A stretch of DNA of 64,000 nucleotides from Chloranthus sessilifolius (GCA_021018995.1 CM037587.1:91881251-91945250); one strand, 5' to 3'. Positions 11,903 through 23,111 are shown, numbered from the stretch's first letter. The notes: generated by a model from the sequence alone, not told the origin. Program-made: numbers and translations.

Positions 11903-12454
11903 TCACGTCGTTGGAAACACGGCTGGATATTGTTCTTTCACATCGGCCTCTCGTTCCCAAGTAGCCTCTTCTTTTGGATGATTGTTCCACCGAACAAGCA
12001 CTAAGGGAATCACTTTAGTGCGCAGTACTTGTTCCTTTCGATCCAAGATTTCCACTGGTTCCTCTATCATGCTCATGTCCTCGCACATCTCCATGGGTTG
12101 TTTTCCTAACACATGAGATGGATCATTCACATATTTTCTGAGCATCGATATGTGGAAAACGTTATGTACTCGATCAAACAGCGGTGGTAATCCAATGCGA
12201 TACACAACTTCACCTACGCGTCCCAAAATTTCAAATGGTCCAACATAACGTGGACTTAACTTCCCTCTCTTGCCAAATCTCATTACACCTTTCATAGGTG
12301 ACACTTTCACAAACACGTGCTCACCCACTTTATAGTCGACACTAGTCCGCTTCATGTCGGCGTAACTTTTCTGTCTACTCTGTGCTGACTTCAGCCTTTC
12401 TCTGATTATTCGAACGACGGTGGCGTTGTCTTCAAGTAGTTTTGGCCCTAACAC
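11903..12454 (-). pseudogene. integrase C-terminus and chromodomain of the young chromovirus
   Basis: This minus-strand region encodes the GPY/F-type end of integrase (motif GPFEILGRVGEVVYRI) followed by a chromodomain (VLVRWNNHPKEEATWE). This order is diagnostic of chromoviruses. In the family the chromodomain directs integration toward particular chromatin. It is a fossil part of the 6516-19301 element. Confidence 0.85.
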
Positions 12455-12469
12455 AAATTTCTCACCTGT

Positions 12470-13110
12470 TTCCTCCCAATTGAGGGGTGATTTACATCAT
12501 CGTCCATACAGAGCTTCATACGGTGCCATGCCAATGCTCGTTTGGAAACTGTTGTTGTATGCGAACTCGAGCAGAGATACTCATCCCAAAGATCCTTGCA
12601 TATCAAGCATGCATGCTCGAGCATGTCTTCTATTACTTGTTCACTCGCTCTGCTCGCCCATCGGTTTGAGGATGGAAAGTCGAACTAAAGTCTAGTCTTG
12701 TTCCCATTCCTTCTTGAAATTTCTTCCAAAACTTGGATGTATATAGTGGATCACGATCTGAAACTATGCTGCTTGGAATCCCATGTAATCTTACAATCTC
12801 CTTCATGTATAAGTCTGCCAGTCTTCCTGTCGTATACGTAGTATTGTACGGCAAAAAGTGCGCTGATTTGGTCAATCGTCACGATTGACGACCCAAATGG
12901 CATTGTGGCTCTTAGCGACGGGCAATCCAACAATGAAGTCCATCGAGATTGATTCCCACTTCCATTCTCGGGATTGGTAAAGGTTGCAATAGTCCAGGAT
13001 GTCTATGATCAACCTTCACTTGTCGACAAGTCAAACACCGTGACACGCATCGCCACGCCTTGCTTCACCTTCCACCAAAGAGTTCTTTTTCAAATCTTGG
13101 TACATTTTGG
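12470..13110 (-). pseudogene. integrase core region of the young chromovirus
   Basis: Minus-strand peptides match the plant Ty3/gypsy integrase: an end-of-zinc-finger motif with RCLTCRQVK, then MTKSAHFLP and SDRDPLYTSKFWKKF, then FHPQTDGRAERVNK. The order and strand agree with the rest of the element. It is broken. Confidence 0.8.
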
Positions 13111-13803
13111 TGCTACCAGGTGGATAGCATAATTTGACTTATGGGCCTCATCAAGAATCGCTCGTCTTTAGATCGGCATTGTCCGAATGCATAGACGCCT
13201 TTAAACAATAAAGAACCATCTTCTTTACCGAGAAGTCCGACCTCGATGCCTTCACTCACGCCTTGATGAATCTTTGTTAATGCCGGATCTTTCATCTCAG
13301 ATCGTGGATATGCTCAAATATCACCGGCTTTACCGACATATGTTAGCCAAAAAGGATCCTGGCTTTTGACTCAATGTTCGTGATCAGAATGCCGTGTCTT
13401 CCAATAATTTCCATCGTTTGCATACCCAAAACCAAAACAAGCTAATCGAAATGAACCTTCCGATCAATGCGACGGGCTTACTACATTCGCTTTACTCCTG
13501 ATGGTATTGTATGGAGCAATCAGAATCTCGAGGAATTTCCATCCTTCTCTTTGTCTCATGTTGAGCTCTTTAGGTAAATGTGACATATCGGAGGCTCTTA
13601 TGATCGGTGAAAATTTCAAAAGTCTCACCATACAAGTAATGTCTCCAAATCTTGGTAAAAATGACTGCCGCTAGTTCCAAGTCATGAGTCGGGTAATTTT
13701 TCTCGTGTTCTTTCAAATTGCCTTGATCCGTAAGCTATCACCTTCTTGTGTTGGTTGAGTACACAACCAAGGCCATTGTATCCTCCATCGCTCAAGGAAT
13801 CGC

Positions 13804-14740
13804 CTATGATCGAGCAAGTGAGTCTCGTTTTTGAGTTCTTGAAAACTCTTCTGATGCCTCACTCCACTCAAACCTTGAATCTTTTCGTGTCACTTTGTGA
13901 GAGGTCCCGATATCTTTGAAAACCCTCAAGAAACGTCGATAATAGCTCGCTAAACCCGTAAAACTTCGGACATCCATCGTTTTTGGTTGCTCCCATTTGA
14001 CTACTGCTTCTATCTTTGCTGGATCTACCGTGACACCATGCTTTGAGACGACATGTCCCAAAAAGCTAACTTCTTCCAACCAAAACTCACACTTGCTGAG
14101 TTTGGCGTACAATTGGTGTTCACGTAGCATCTGTAGAGCAATCCTCAAATGTTCTTCGTGTTCAGTCTTGGATTTAGAGTATATCAAAATATCATCGACA
14201 AACACTACGACGCAGGAGTCCAAGTGTGGTTTAAACACTCGGTTCATCAGATCCATAAACGACGCCGGAGCATTCGTCAATCCAAACGGCATCACAAGGA
14301 ATTCATAGTGTCCATACCGCGTCCGAAAAGCTGTCTTCTGAATGTCCTCAGCCTTGACTCGCAACTGATGATACCCAGATCTCAGGTCGATCTTGGAAAA
14401 ATACCTTGCTCCTTGCAGTTGGTCTAATAGATCGTCAATTCTAGGCAAAGGGTAGCGGTTCTTCACAGTGAGTTTGTTCAATTGTCGATAATCAATGCAT
14501 AGCCGCATTGACCCATCCTTCTTCTTGACAAACAAGACCGGTGCTCCCCATGGAGACACGCTCGGTCTAACAAACCCCTTGTCCATAAGTTCTTGTAGTT
14601 GTTCCTTCAACTCCTTTAACTCAGCAGGAGCCATTCTATAAGGTGCTTTCGAAATAGGCTCCGTTCCTGGTGCTAAGTCAATGGCGAATTCTACTTCTCT
14701 CTCTGGAGGTAATCCAGGCAATTCCTCTGGAAACACGTCG
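13804..14740 (-). pseudogene. reverse transcriptase of the young chromovirus
   Basis: The frame carries the classic Ty3/gypsy RT series. [17 protein letters not shown] is followed by [34 protein letters not shown] and the catalytic FVDDILIYS, then the connection region FLGHVVS. RNase H signal continues weakly downstream to about 13300. These motifs place it with plant chromoviruses such as Tekay/Del. It is part of a broken element. Confidence 0.9.
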
Positions 14741-14889
14741 GTGAAGTCTCACACAACTGCTATCTCAGAAATGACGTTCTTTTCTTCCTTGTCCTCCTTT
14801 AAGAAAGCTAAGTATCCACTGCAACCCTTTCTGATCATTTTCTCGGCCCTTCATCGAGATCGGGTACGATGACGACCTCACTCCTTGAA

Positions 14890-15304
14890 ACCAAAATGAT
14901 CTTCTTGTGTTGGGTCTGAAAATGACTACCTTATTCTTGCAATCGACGGTTGCACAATGCTGCGCCAACCAGTCCATGCCAAGGATCACATCAAACCCCT
15001 GCATGTCTAACAGTATCAACTTTGCCTCCAATTCATGCACCTCTAAGTCTCGAACTGCTACAATGACGAATTTGCAACCTAACTCCGTGTCTACTAACTC
15101 TCTAGTCGGAATAGACACAGATATGACGAAATCCAACATCTCTGGAACAATCTTCATCTTCTTGGCGAAACGTGGAGTGACGAATGAGTGGGTAGACCCT
15201 GGGTCTATCAACACTCGAGCGTCATATCCATCGAAGCATCCTTTTTCATAAATATTTAAAGTACCTATAGCATACATACATACATACAATAATTTACACA
15301 TCAA
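14890..15304 (-). pseudogene. aspartic protease region of the young chromovirus
   Basis: The region contains VLIDPGSTHSFV, matching the D-x-G-S/T-H protease active-site motif of plant Ty3/gypsy elements, and DVILGMDWLAQH, the conserved C-terminal ILGMDWL motif. It lies between gag and RT as expected. Confidence 0.85.
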
Positions 15305-15428
15305 TTCACACTCTTAATTCACATACAGCTTTTTTTTTTTTTTTTTGTATTGAGAAAGAATCTATACAATTCCTAATGCATGCTCCTTCTCTATCTAATC
15401 TTTTAATGAAATGAAAATTTTCTCTAAT

Positions 15429-16832
15429 TTAAAAGGTCTCACCTTGTATGACGTCATGCACGTTCCCTGCTTCCTGAGCAGTGACTGCATAGGCTCTCCC
15501 CTGAACGATCGATTTCCTTGCTTGAATTGGTCGTGGTGCTGCAACTGAAACCGTCTTTCTCTTATTCGTCTCGGGGCAATCCTTGATCAAGTGGCCCACC
15601 TTGCCACATCGGAAACAACCCCTAGTTCCCAATCTACAATCCACCGTCCTATGAGGCTTGCCACACTTTGCGCAAGTCTCCCGAGGTGCGGAAGAAACAG
15701 TACGAGAACCCTGTGTGATAGTGGCGCCAGTAGACATGGCAGGGCTCTCATAGCGAAAAGGTCTCCCCGACGCAAGTAATGGAAACCTTTGTTGGTGTTG
15801 TTGTTGCGCCGGTGTTCCGAAACCCCCTTGGAACTGCGGTCTCTGATTCTGGGCTACGAACCTCGGCTTTTTGTTCACCGGTTCGTAGGCCCCCGTCCTT
15901 CCTTGTTCATTTCCTCCTCTCTGCTGCTCTCTCTGTCGATATCTATTTGTCTTCTCCTCTTCAACCACTAGTGCTTTACTCATGACCTCTTCATAGGTCC
16001 TCAGCTGGAATGGAGCGACGCCTCCCCTAACCTCAGGCTTCAAACCTTGCTGAAACCTCTTGGACTTCATCACTTCAGTAGCGACGTAATCCGGAGCAAA
16101 ACGGGCAAGTCGTAGAAACTCTACCCCATATTCTCTCACTGTCATTCTCCCTTGCACTAACTGTAAAAATTGTATCTCAAGCTGGTTCCTCACCACTTCC
16201 GGAAAATATTGTTTGTTGAACTCCTCAACAAACTCCTCCCAAGTCCAAGGCAACTCTGGGGTCTCCTGAGCCCGAGTCCGTATCACGGACTTCCACCAAG
16301 GCCCAACCTCCCCATCCAACATATAAGCTGCCCATCTCACACTTTCATCTTCCGTGCACGTTAGCACGCTAAAGACTTTCTCCATCTCCATCAGCTAGTT
16401 CTCAGCGGCCATGGTGTCTGGCTGCCCAGAAAATGAAGGAGGTCTCATCCTCCTAAACTCTGTAAAAGATGAGGGCACATGCAACGCAGGTCCTACAGGT
16501 GGTGTAGGTGGCTGCTGCTTTCTCGCTGAGTGAGTAAAGGATGCGGCTTGTTGTGCCATGGCAGCTGCCATAGTCTCCATGGTGTGCATCATCCTTTGTC
16601 GCTCTTCTCTGTCTTTTTGTCTTTCTCTCACTCTCTCTTGTTCTCTTAGATCTTGATCCTGTCGATCTCGATCCTCTTCATTATGTTGTCTACTACTACT
16701 GCCCCCTGGGGCCTCAGTACCTCCTAAAGGCACTCTATTTGTAGGAGAGATGTAATCATCTCCACTACGTAGACTCCTCTGTTGGCCTCCCCTTGGTCGG
16801 CCTCTTCCTCTAGATGACATTTGCGGCTGCAT
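15429..16832 (-). pseudogene. gag region of the young chromovirus
   Basis: The minus-strand gag has a disordered Arg/Gln-rich start and a capsid region with the retrotransposon-gag signature around WEEFVEEFNKQYFP. The zinc knuckle CFRCGKVGHLIKDC (CCHC) binds RNA in this family. A second Cys pair (CAKCGKPHRTVDC) lies just before it. Gag packages the element RNA. It is a fossil part of the 6516-19301 element. Confidence 0.85.
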
Positions 16833-16909
16833 TTGAAACTAAAGTTTCGTTAGCAGAAGCCCCTATGTTTTGACCCAAAGAATAATTGCCAGAATTGCTA
16901 AAAGAAATC

Positions 16910-16921
16910 GCTTTGATACCA
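16910..16921 (-). promoter_or_regulatory. primer binding site, initiator-Met tRNA type
   Basis: The sense strand reads TGGTATCAAAGC just inside the 5' LTR. This is one base from the TGGTATCAGAGC complement of plant initiator-Met tRNA. Confidence 0.85.
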
Positions 16922-16923
16922 AC

Positions 16924-19301
16924 TGTGACAACCCGGATTTCGGCACTCCGAAACCCGTGCCATCAGCACGATCATCTTGACCGTGCCCCTTAGCTAAGCT
17001 CGGAACATTGGCATATCAAGCATAAAATGAAATAATAAAGGAGTTGCGAAATTTAAATCTATATTAAGTAATTCTCCAAAAGACAGTTCTACCCTCATGC
17101 CTCTGCATGAATGGAGAACCGATCCGAACCATCGATGATAGCAATCATCACAGATGGTTCGCCCCAAAAGAATAATCCCAACTCAATATATACATGGTTT
17201 AACCAAAACAAGGCTTGACATACCAAGCCGTACCAATCTCTCTCAAAAAGCCCTCAAAGTGGCACAACGGAGTCCTCTAGAAGAAGTCCACGGAGGTGAA
17301 GGTCCGACTCACCGGTCAGGCCTCTCAAGCTCCTCGATCACTGCTAGTAGTGGACCCGCGACGATAGTCTATAGGGTGAGCTAAATCCTAGCTCAATAGA
17401 GAACAAACATAGTTGAACATATAAATTACTACTCACATATATTCCATGATATGACATGCATGATGTGTCTATGCAGTTATAGATGAAAACAATTAGAAAG
17501 CATTTCATTTTACTGTTGATTATGCGCTTATATTTTCATTTACTCATGAATGATGCTGAAAAGGCCTAAAGCAAAACTTAAACTTTCAACTTAAGTAATC
17601 CCCGAGCAATATAGCATCGAGCCCGTGAGATACCCTTCATCATCATCTATACACTTTTAACGTACTCACTGGAATACAATATAGTACCCAAGCCCTTTCC
17701 TGGGGATTGATGGCGGGTTTCACTTGTCTCAATGTGCTCTGGATAAGCCTCCGTGACCCTACGGTTTAAGCATATGATCCACGGATATCCCGCCGCGTCA
17801 GTCGTGGATATCCCGCCACGTCGGTGGGGTACCCTATCAAACCTCAAATAACAAAAATATCGGTGCCTTACATATAGTTATTCACCGTGTAAGTGTGCTA
17901 TCTTATATCAGTTAGGCCCTATCAAACATGATTCAATCTTGGATACATCCCTGGGATGTATCCATTCACTTGCATCACACCTGATGCTCTTATCTCTTTA
18001 CTTCTTCATCCCCTGGGGATGGCTCATTATACTTGCTCTTATGGGTGTTACTCACACACACTTTTCACAATTCTTAAGAAATAAACATTTGAATTAGAAT
18101 TCTATATCACTACATACATGCTCTTGTGAAATAAAGTACATGTTCAAGGTGTTCCCTACCTCAAGTCTTCATTTGATCAATGCATCAAGGTCCCACGTGG
18201 CTCCTTGTGCACTAGCTCACACGTACCACCTATGGTACCACATAACAGGTGAAACACATCACAAAGGATGCAATAAAGAAGGTCCAAGACCCTCCAAGAA
18301 TCCTAAAGTCAAACTCAAAAGTTAACATTATTTATCTTAGTCGATTAATCGAACTCCAAAATCGATTAATCGAAAGTCAATATCGATTAATCGAAATTCT
18401 CTGTTCAGCCAAGTCGATTCTCAATTCGAGTAATCGAGTTCCTAAAATCAATTAATCGATCCCAAATCGATTAATCAAAAATTAAAATCGATTAATCGAA
18501 ATCCCATTTCGATTAGTCGATTTTCTACAAGTCATTTCCTCTAGCCCCTGGGGTCCACTGGAGGTTCCCAGTCGATTAATCGATTCTCAAATCGATTAAT
18601 CGAATTCCAAAGTCGATTAATCGAAATTCAATTCGATTAATCGAGATCGGGGTTCTCTGACTTTTCAACTTTTTGGCCAATTTCGATTAATCGAAACCCA
18701 ATTTCGATTAATCGAAATTGCCAGATTCAGCACCTTTCGAGCTATTCTTCCCAACCTTTTTCCACTCTTTTTCCTCTATTTTTCTACACTTTTTATCCTA
18801 CATTTTACACTATTTCTAACCACTATTTACCCTTACAATCCATGCATTTAAACTACATAACTGTTACCTTCAATCAATCTCAAATTGATTTCAAATCCAT
18901 GGTTGGAAAGGCTAGGGTTCCAACTTTAGCTTGAATGGATTCTCCTCGCTAAATCGGCCTCTTTAATGCTAAAATCCCCCTTCCAATCCCTCACAATAAT
19001 GCTTGCTTAACCTCTCACTCCTCTCTCTCTCTTCTTTACTCCTTCAACAACCAATTTTCCAGGATTTTAGGGTTATTAAACCCTTTTATCTTTCCCCCAG
19101 CTTGTGTGTTGAGCACATGCACCTCGATAGGTGTATGTGACTTCAGATTTACAACACACCCCACATAGCCACGCAAACCATCACATCACATCCGCTCATT
19201 ACACTCTCTGCTAACTATTGAACTTCTATTTGGTCAAACCTATGACCGATCGGGCACGGATCCCGAGGTCATAGTTTAGCGTGCTTTTTCGGGCTATTAC
19301 A
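16924..19301 (-). repeat. 5' LTR of the young chromovirus
   Basis: It is nearly identical to 6516-8996, with TG/CA termini and the same internal palindrome array (about 18345-18720). It should contain the element promoter, though I cannot pick a convincing TATA box by eye. Confidence 0.9.
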
Positions 19302-19331
19302 GCTTAACGCTCAAATTTTTGGGATATTACA
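19302..19331 (-). repeat. duplicated GCTTA and terminal piece of the interrupted middle LTR
   Basis: After the GCTTA duplication, the sequence ACGCTCAAATTTTTGGG and ATATTACA completes the LTR that breaks off at 6515. The sibling LTR end at 27391-27415 has the same sequence. Confidence 0.85.
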
Positions 19332-19498
19332 TTCTCCCCACCTTGGGAATTTTCTTCCTCGAAGATGAACTCAAAGGTGCGTCGCTGTGGTATCCCACAC
19401 ACAGGGAATACCACAGATCCGTGTACACTTTGACTTAGTACATCAACACATGCATAGTCGTGATTACATCCGTGTACACCTCGGGAATACCATGCTCA
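19332..19498 (-). other. polypurine tract and adjoining internal DNA of the middle element
   Basis: The tract is CCCAAGGTGGGGAGAA on the minus strand at 19332-19347. About 150 bp of non-coding internal DNA follows, resembling the equivalent position after 27431 (a 'GTATCCCACACAC' motif is shared). Confidence 0.7.
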
Positions 19499-19817
19499 TT
19501 GGTACAACTTGGTATGTCAAGCCTTTATTTTCATATACAATGTAATTAACGAATATATTCTTTTGGCAAACCATCTGAGGTGATTTGTTATCACTGATGG
19601 TTCGGGCAGGTTCTCTTTTCATGTAGTGGCATAAAAGTAGAACTGTCTTTTGGGTTTGTACTTAGAATAGAAATTTACTTTCGCATCGTGTAATTATTGT
19701 TCCATTTTGTCTTAATATTGCCTATTATACCAATGTTCCGTACACAGTCTTGGGGCACGGTCTAGAGGATCGTGCTGATGGCACAGGTTTCGGGGTGCTG
19801 AAATCCAGGCTGTCATA
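19499..19817 (+). repeat. inverted LTR piece forming the right end of the middle element
   Basis: This is the reverse complement of about 3986-4300, with matching landmarks such as GGCTTGACATAC and TGCTGATGGCAC read in opposite orientation. It ends CTGTCATA directly before the GTAGG duplication. Confidence 0.8.
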
Positions 19818-19822
19818 GTAGG

Positions 19823-20345
19823 CATCTCCACCTTATTATCAACAGTCTTACCATTTCTTAAAGGCTAAACAACTTAAAGCTGTTCTACGAGAATGAATGT
19901 ATCTCCCATAAAAACTTATCCTCCCGAGTTACTCACTGGTCGTAACTGTAACTGGTTGCTCTCTCGTTCCACCAATTGCATAGCCAGGTGACCAATTTTG
20001 GCTTCCAGCTTCGTAATGGATTGTGTGTGCGAATGTAAAACTTGAGAGATTTGAGCGAGCTAGGATAAATCCTTGGAACGTTGATACCACTGTTGCTATA
20101 AAATTCTAAGGATTTCAACAATTGTATCATCAAATCCACTGCTCTGAGGACTGAATTGTTGTTGCTCATATGGCTGATATGGCCTCATGGGTGGCAGGTA
20201 GGTCTGTTGGAAGTTTTGGTCCGGGGGATATCTTGGATGAATAACAGATGATCCTTGTTGTTGGCCACTAGTGGCTTCATAATTAAAACGAGGATGATTT
20301 TCCCACTATGGGTTATACGTGTTACCGTAGTTAATCCTCTGAAAT
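19823..20345 (-). pseudogene. gag-like remnant of the Tat/Ogre-type element
   Basis: Minus-strand peptides include NTYNP followed by W.NHP, plus QSITKLEAKIGHLAMQLVE. These resemble the region after capsid in plant Tat/Athila gag proteins. The remnant ends at the nested insertion at 19822 and is broken. Confidence 0.6.
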
Positions 20346-20461
20346 GCATACACCCATTCCCAGTCTATAATCTTCGGGTATAGTGGGGCAACAGGGCAAT
20401 AAAACACTCAAAATATTTATAGATTTGGAACGAGTGTGGTGCATAAACAAAAAAAAATATA

Positions 20462-20512
<51 letters not shown>

Positions 20513-21127
20513 CTAAAAATCTTCATTATTGAAAATTTTCCAAAAATAGAAAATTCCAATAAATATGCCAAAATAAAAATATGTAATAAAAAAAGTATTC
20601 TAAAAAAAATCTGGCCCAAATCGGGTTCAGAATCACTTCCTAAACGCTAAAGAAAATATTATCAAAAATGGAAAGAAAAAACTAAAAAGAGAGATTTGAA
20701 AGGGTAATCAGTAAATTTTGGGCTCGAGAAAAATTCTACCAAAGGCAGCCACGACGTGTGTTTCCCAAAGAGCTTTCCAAATTGGGGTCATTTACATAAT
20801 TTTGACACCTGTAGCCAAAGTTATGGCCAAAATACCGACACGCGCCCAAAACTGCCCCAATTGGAAAATATTTTGATTTCCTGCCAAAAAAATTTTATTT
20901 TATGTTTTTGTTTTATTTTATTTTTATTTTAGAAAATAAGGAGAGAAGACAAATCTAATCCTCTAGCTTCAATTGTCAGAAGAAGTGTCGAATCCTTGAT
21001 TCGTTGTTCCGAATAAACCTGTAAAAGCTTAAGAATCGATCAAAGAAAGTTAAAAATATAAAAAATATAAAAAGAGAAAGATAAATACTTATTTTCTTAA
21101 ACTAATATAATATAATATAAAACGCTA
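20346..21127 (-). other. leader region of the Tat/Ogre-type element
   Basis: AT-rich DNA between the primer site and the gag remnant. It includes a TA dinucleotide run at about 20470-20508. No frame or domain is recognised. Confidence 0.5.
20470..20508. repeat. (TA)n microsatellite
   Basis: An uninterrupted run of TA dinucleotides. Confidence 0.95.
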
Positions 21128-21145
21128 TCGCCGGTGATGGCGTCA
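21128..21145 (-). promoter_or_regulatory. primer binding site, tRNA-Asp type (degenerate)
   Basis: The sense strand reads TGACGCCATCACCGGCGA, a mutated form of TGGCGCCGTTGCCGGGGA. The latter is complementary to the 3' end of plant tRNA-Asp and typical of Tat/Athila-lineage elements. Confidence 0.75.
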
Positions 21146-21151
21146 AAAACT

Positions 21152-22607
21152 TGTTCGACTCTAATATGTGTCTAATAAAGTCTTAACCTATTACAGGCGC
21201 ACAATGAAAATTGTAGAGCTAGTATAGGATCGTTCCCACGAAGATAGCTTTATATGCACTTATATATTAATTTTTTGAAAACTTATATTTATCTTTTAAG
21301 TTCCTACACTAATAGAGAAATATGAATAAAGAATAATTTTTTAATCTAAATTACAGAAAATAAATCCTAAATCCTCTTACTTCAGATTATGGCCGTCTAT
21401 CACAATCTTCAGCTATCAGATATTTATGAAATTAAATAGTTCAGTTACACCATATATCAAGTTTCATAGCACTGGTTGTCAATCAACAATAAAATCCTAT
21501 CAACACAGATTTAATCTAATCAACAATCTCCTAAAACTTGGGCGTCAATCAAATTCTAGAAAACTGAAGATGGAAAAATAAAATCGTTACACTAATCTTT
21601 AAACGTCAACCTGAGTCGTCAATTCAAATTAAAATTTGAAGATGTTTATAAAGCAGGAAATTATAATAAAATAAATTTAAACTAGAAACAAAAAATAAAT
21701 CTAAACTAAAAACTAAAAGTAGAACCATCCAAAGGGTTGATCTTTCAGCTTCCTCAGCCTTTGTTATTAGGCAAGACCTTAGAGAATTGTGGACGATGTT
21801 ACTTTGTAAAACCTAAACTACTTTGATCGAGAGAAGCACAAACCTCAGTTGTCAATTGATACTGTAAAATTCTTCGATACTTATTCCTATACCAAGCCCT
21901 CTTATTTATAGGTCATAAAAGGTTGGTTTATAAAACTTCTAATTCTAATAAAAGAAATTACTAAAATAAAACTATCCTAATATAACTCTACTTCTATTAT
22001 TATCTTTCCTTGCTTTCATTCTGTTGATGTACTTTTGAATTTCTTCCTTTATTTCAGCAGTAGAGTCCTTTAAGAATCTTTTTCGTCAATCTCTCAGATT
22101 CGTGATTTTACGCAAGGCAGTGTTCTTTCTCACATGATCAGCAACTTCGGAAGGTGTTCTTTGTAAAATCGTAAATCACGATTTTCTCCTTTTATTGTAG
22201 CTTTTTCTTAAAAATCGTAAATCACAATTTTCTATTCTCTACTATACAACTTTCCATTGAACAAATTTTCATTTACGATTCTTTAATTATGATTCATCGC
22301 TTCTCTTGTATCGCACTCTTTTGAGCGACTTTCTCTTATAGAATCATAAATTACGATTTCTACTTTATATTGCATCATTCTGTGAAATCGTAAAGCACGA
22401 TTTTTCACTTTTTAGTAGGCGAAGATTCATCTTTTGGTTAAATCTTCTTTTTATTACTTTATGAGTTCATTTTGACGAATATTATCATTCGGGTTCTCTT
22501 TTGCTGTTTTTCTTTAATATTTGTACATCAATAACTTATTAGTAGCAAACTAAGTTCTAGCATCACTAAGTTAAGGGTGATAAAACGGTATATTCTGTGA
22601 TTGATCA
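21152..22607 (-). repeat. 5' LTR of the Tat/Ogre-type element
   Basis: It pairs with 84-1560. It starts TGTTCGACTC and ends TTGATCA on the plus strand, and is followed by the AAGAT duplication. Confidence 0.85.
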
Positions 22608-22612
22608 AAGAT

Positions 22613-22939
22613 TGAATTATGAAGACCCCATTTACAGGCGTTGAGTAAGTATCAAGGTTGGGGTAGCCTCATGGACATCACTTGCAGGTTTTATGAGACA
22701 CTGGGGTGCACTTTGACTTGAAGAAAATGCATCTACAAAGCATATGATTAGATTTATTGCTCAACAAGAGGTCGGTGGCTAGATCGAGCGAGCAAGTGTT
22801 GGATGATGATTGATGCTTGTGCCATGTTGGAGAGATCTTCTTGGAGCCAACATGGGACACGGTTGTGCGTGTTAGCTTGACATGGATGGTCAAGGCCTTG
22901 GGCGATGTGTTATAATGGCATACGAGGGTCGTGTAGCAA
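22613..22939. other. unrecognised intergenic DNA
   Basis: About 330 bp of relatively GC-richer DNA in which I see no gene. It is the continuation of positions 1-78 across the outer insertion. Confidence 0.4.
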
Positions 22940-23111
22940 CCAAGGATCAAAATTTCGGCCGAAATGGCCAAAATTTCGGTTTCAGTCCCCACCGAAACCG
23001 AAACGATAATATAAGATTTCGGGGTTTTTGAATGTGGTTGAAGATTTCGGCCGAAATTTTGGTTTCGGTCCCCACCGAAACCGAAACGAAGTCCGGAATT
23101 TCGATCCTTGG
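22940..23111. mobile_element. small inverted-repeat element (MITE-like), 172 bp
   Basis: The terminal inverted repeats are CCAAGGATCAAAATTTCGG at the left and its near-complement ending GATCCTTGG at the right. Both sides are flanked by TAGCAA (22934-22939 and 23112-23117). The inside holds two copies of a CCGAAACCGAAAC palindromic cluster. There is no coding capacity. The superfamily is uncertain: the duplication could be read as 6-9 bp because the flanks and ends share bases. Confidence 0.65.

Larger units (their letters stand above)
6516..19301 (-). mobile_element. young chromovirus-type Ty3/gypsy element with an extra 3' open frame
   Basis: The element has two LTRs of about 2.4 kb (6516-8996 and 16924-19301) and a 5-bp duplication, GCTTA. 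A primer site complementary to initiator-Met tRNA sits at 16910-16921 and a polypurine tract at 8997-9012. Parts in minus-strand order are gag with zinc knuckle, aspartic protease, reverse transcriptase, RNase H region, integrase, chromodomain, then a palindrome-rich spacer and an extra 490-codon frame. The chromodomain, RT style and GGTGGGG polypurine motif point to the Tekay/Del group. The LTRs are close to identical apart from a few length differences, so it is recent. The gag-pol is broken, with several breaks, whereas the extra frame reads through. Confidence 0.9.
3986..19817 (-). mobile_element. chromovirus-family insertion with inverted LTR ends, itself interrupted
   Basis: The insertion is flanked by GTAGG at 3981-3985 and 19818-19822. 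Its left end is a full-length LTR (3986-6515 plus 19307-19331) in minus orientation, followed by a polypurine tract and about 170 bp of adjoining internal DNA. Its right end (19499-19817) is about 320 bp of the same LTR in the opposite orientation, so both outer termini are the U5 end (TGTGACAG inward from the left, CTGTCATA outward at the right). No coding domain of this copy remains. The younger 6516-19301 element sits inside its LTR. The inverted arrangement together with a perfect target duplication suggests that a rearranged cDNA integrated. Confidence 0.75.
84..22607 (-). mobile_element. Tat/Ogre-type Ty3/gypsy LTR element, old, interrupted by nested insertions
   Basis: The element is bounded by two direct repeats that both begin TG and end CA (84-1560 and 21152-22607). 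It is flanked by the identical 5-mer AAGAT at 79-83 and 22608-22612, a target-site duplication. A polypurine tract next to the left LTR and a tRNA-Asp-type primer site next to the right LTR place the sense on the minus strand. After removing the nested 3986-19817 insertion, its own internal DNA is about 3.8 kb and holds only a gag-like remnant; I see no reverse transcriptase or integrase. By eye the LTRs differ at roughly one base in ten, so it is the oldest layer of the nest. It is broken, with several breaks. Tat-lineage membership rests on the primer site, the polypurine motif and gag-like peptides. Confidence 0.85.

Noticed and set aside
13113-13295. Separate small gene within the chromovirus
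   Set aside because: It falls in the RNase H/integrase stretch of a broken element and is explained by decayed pol.
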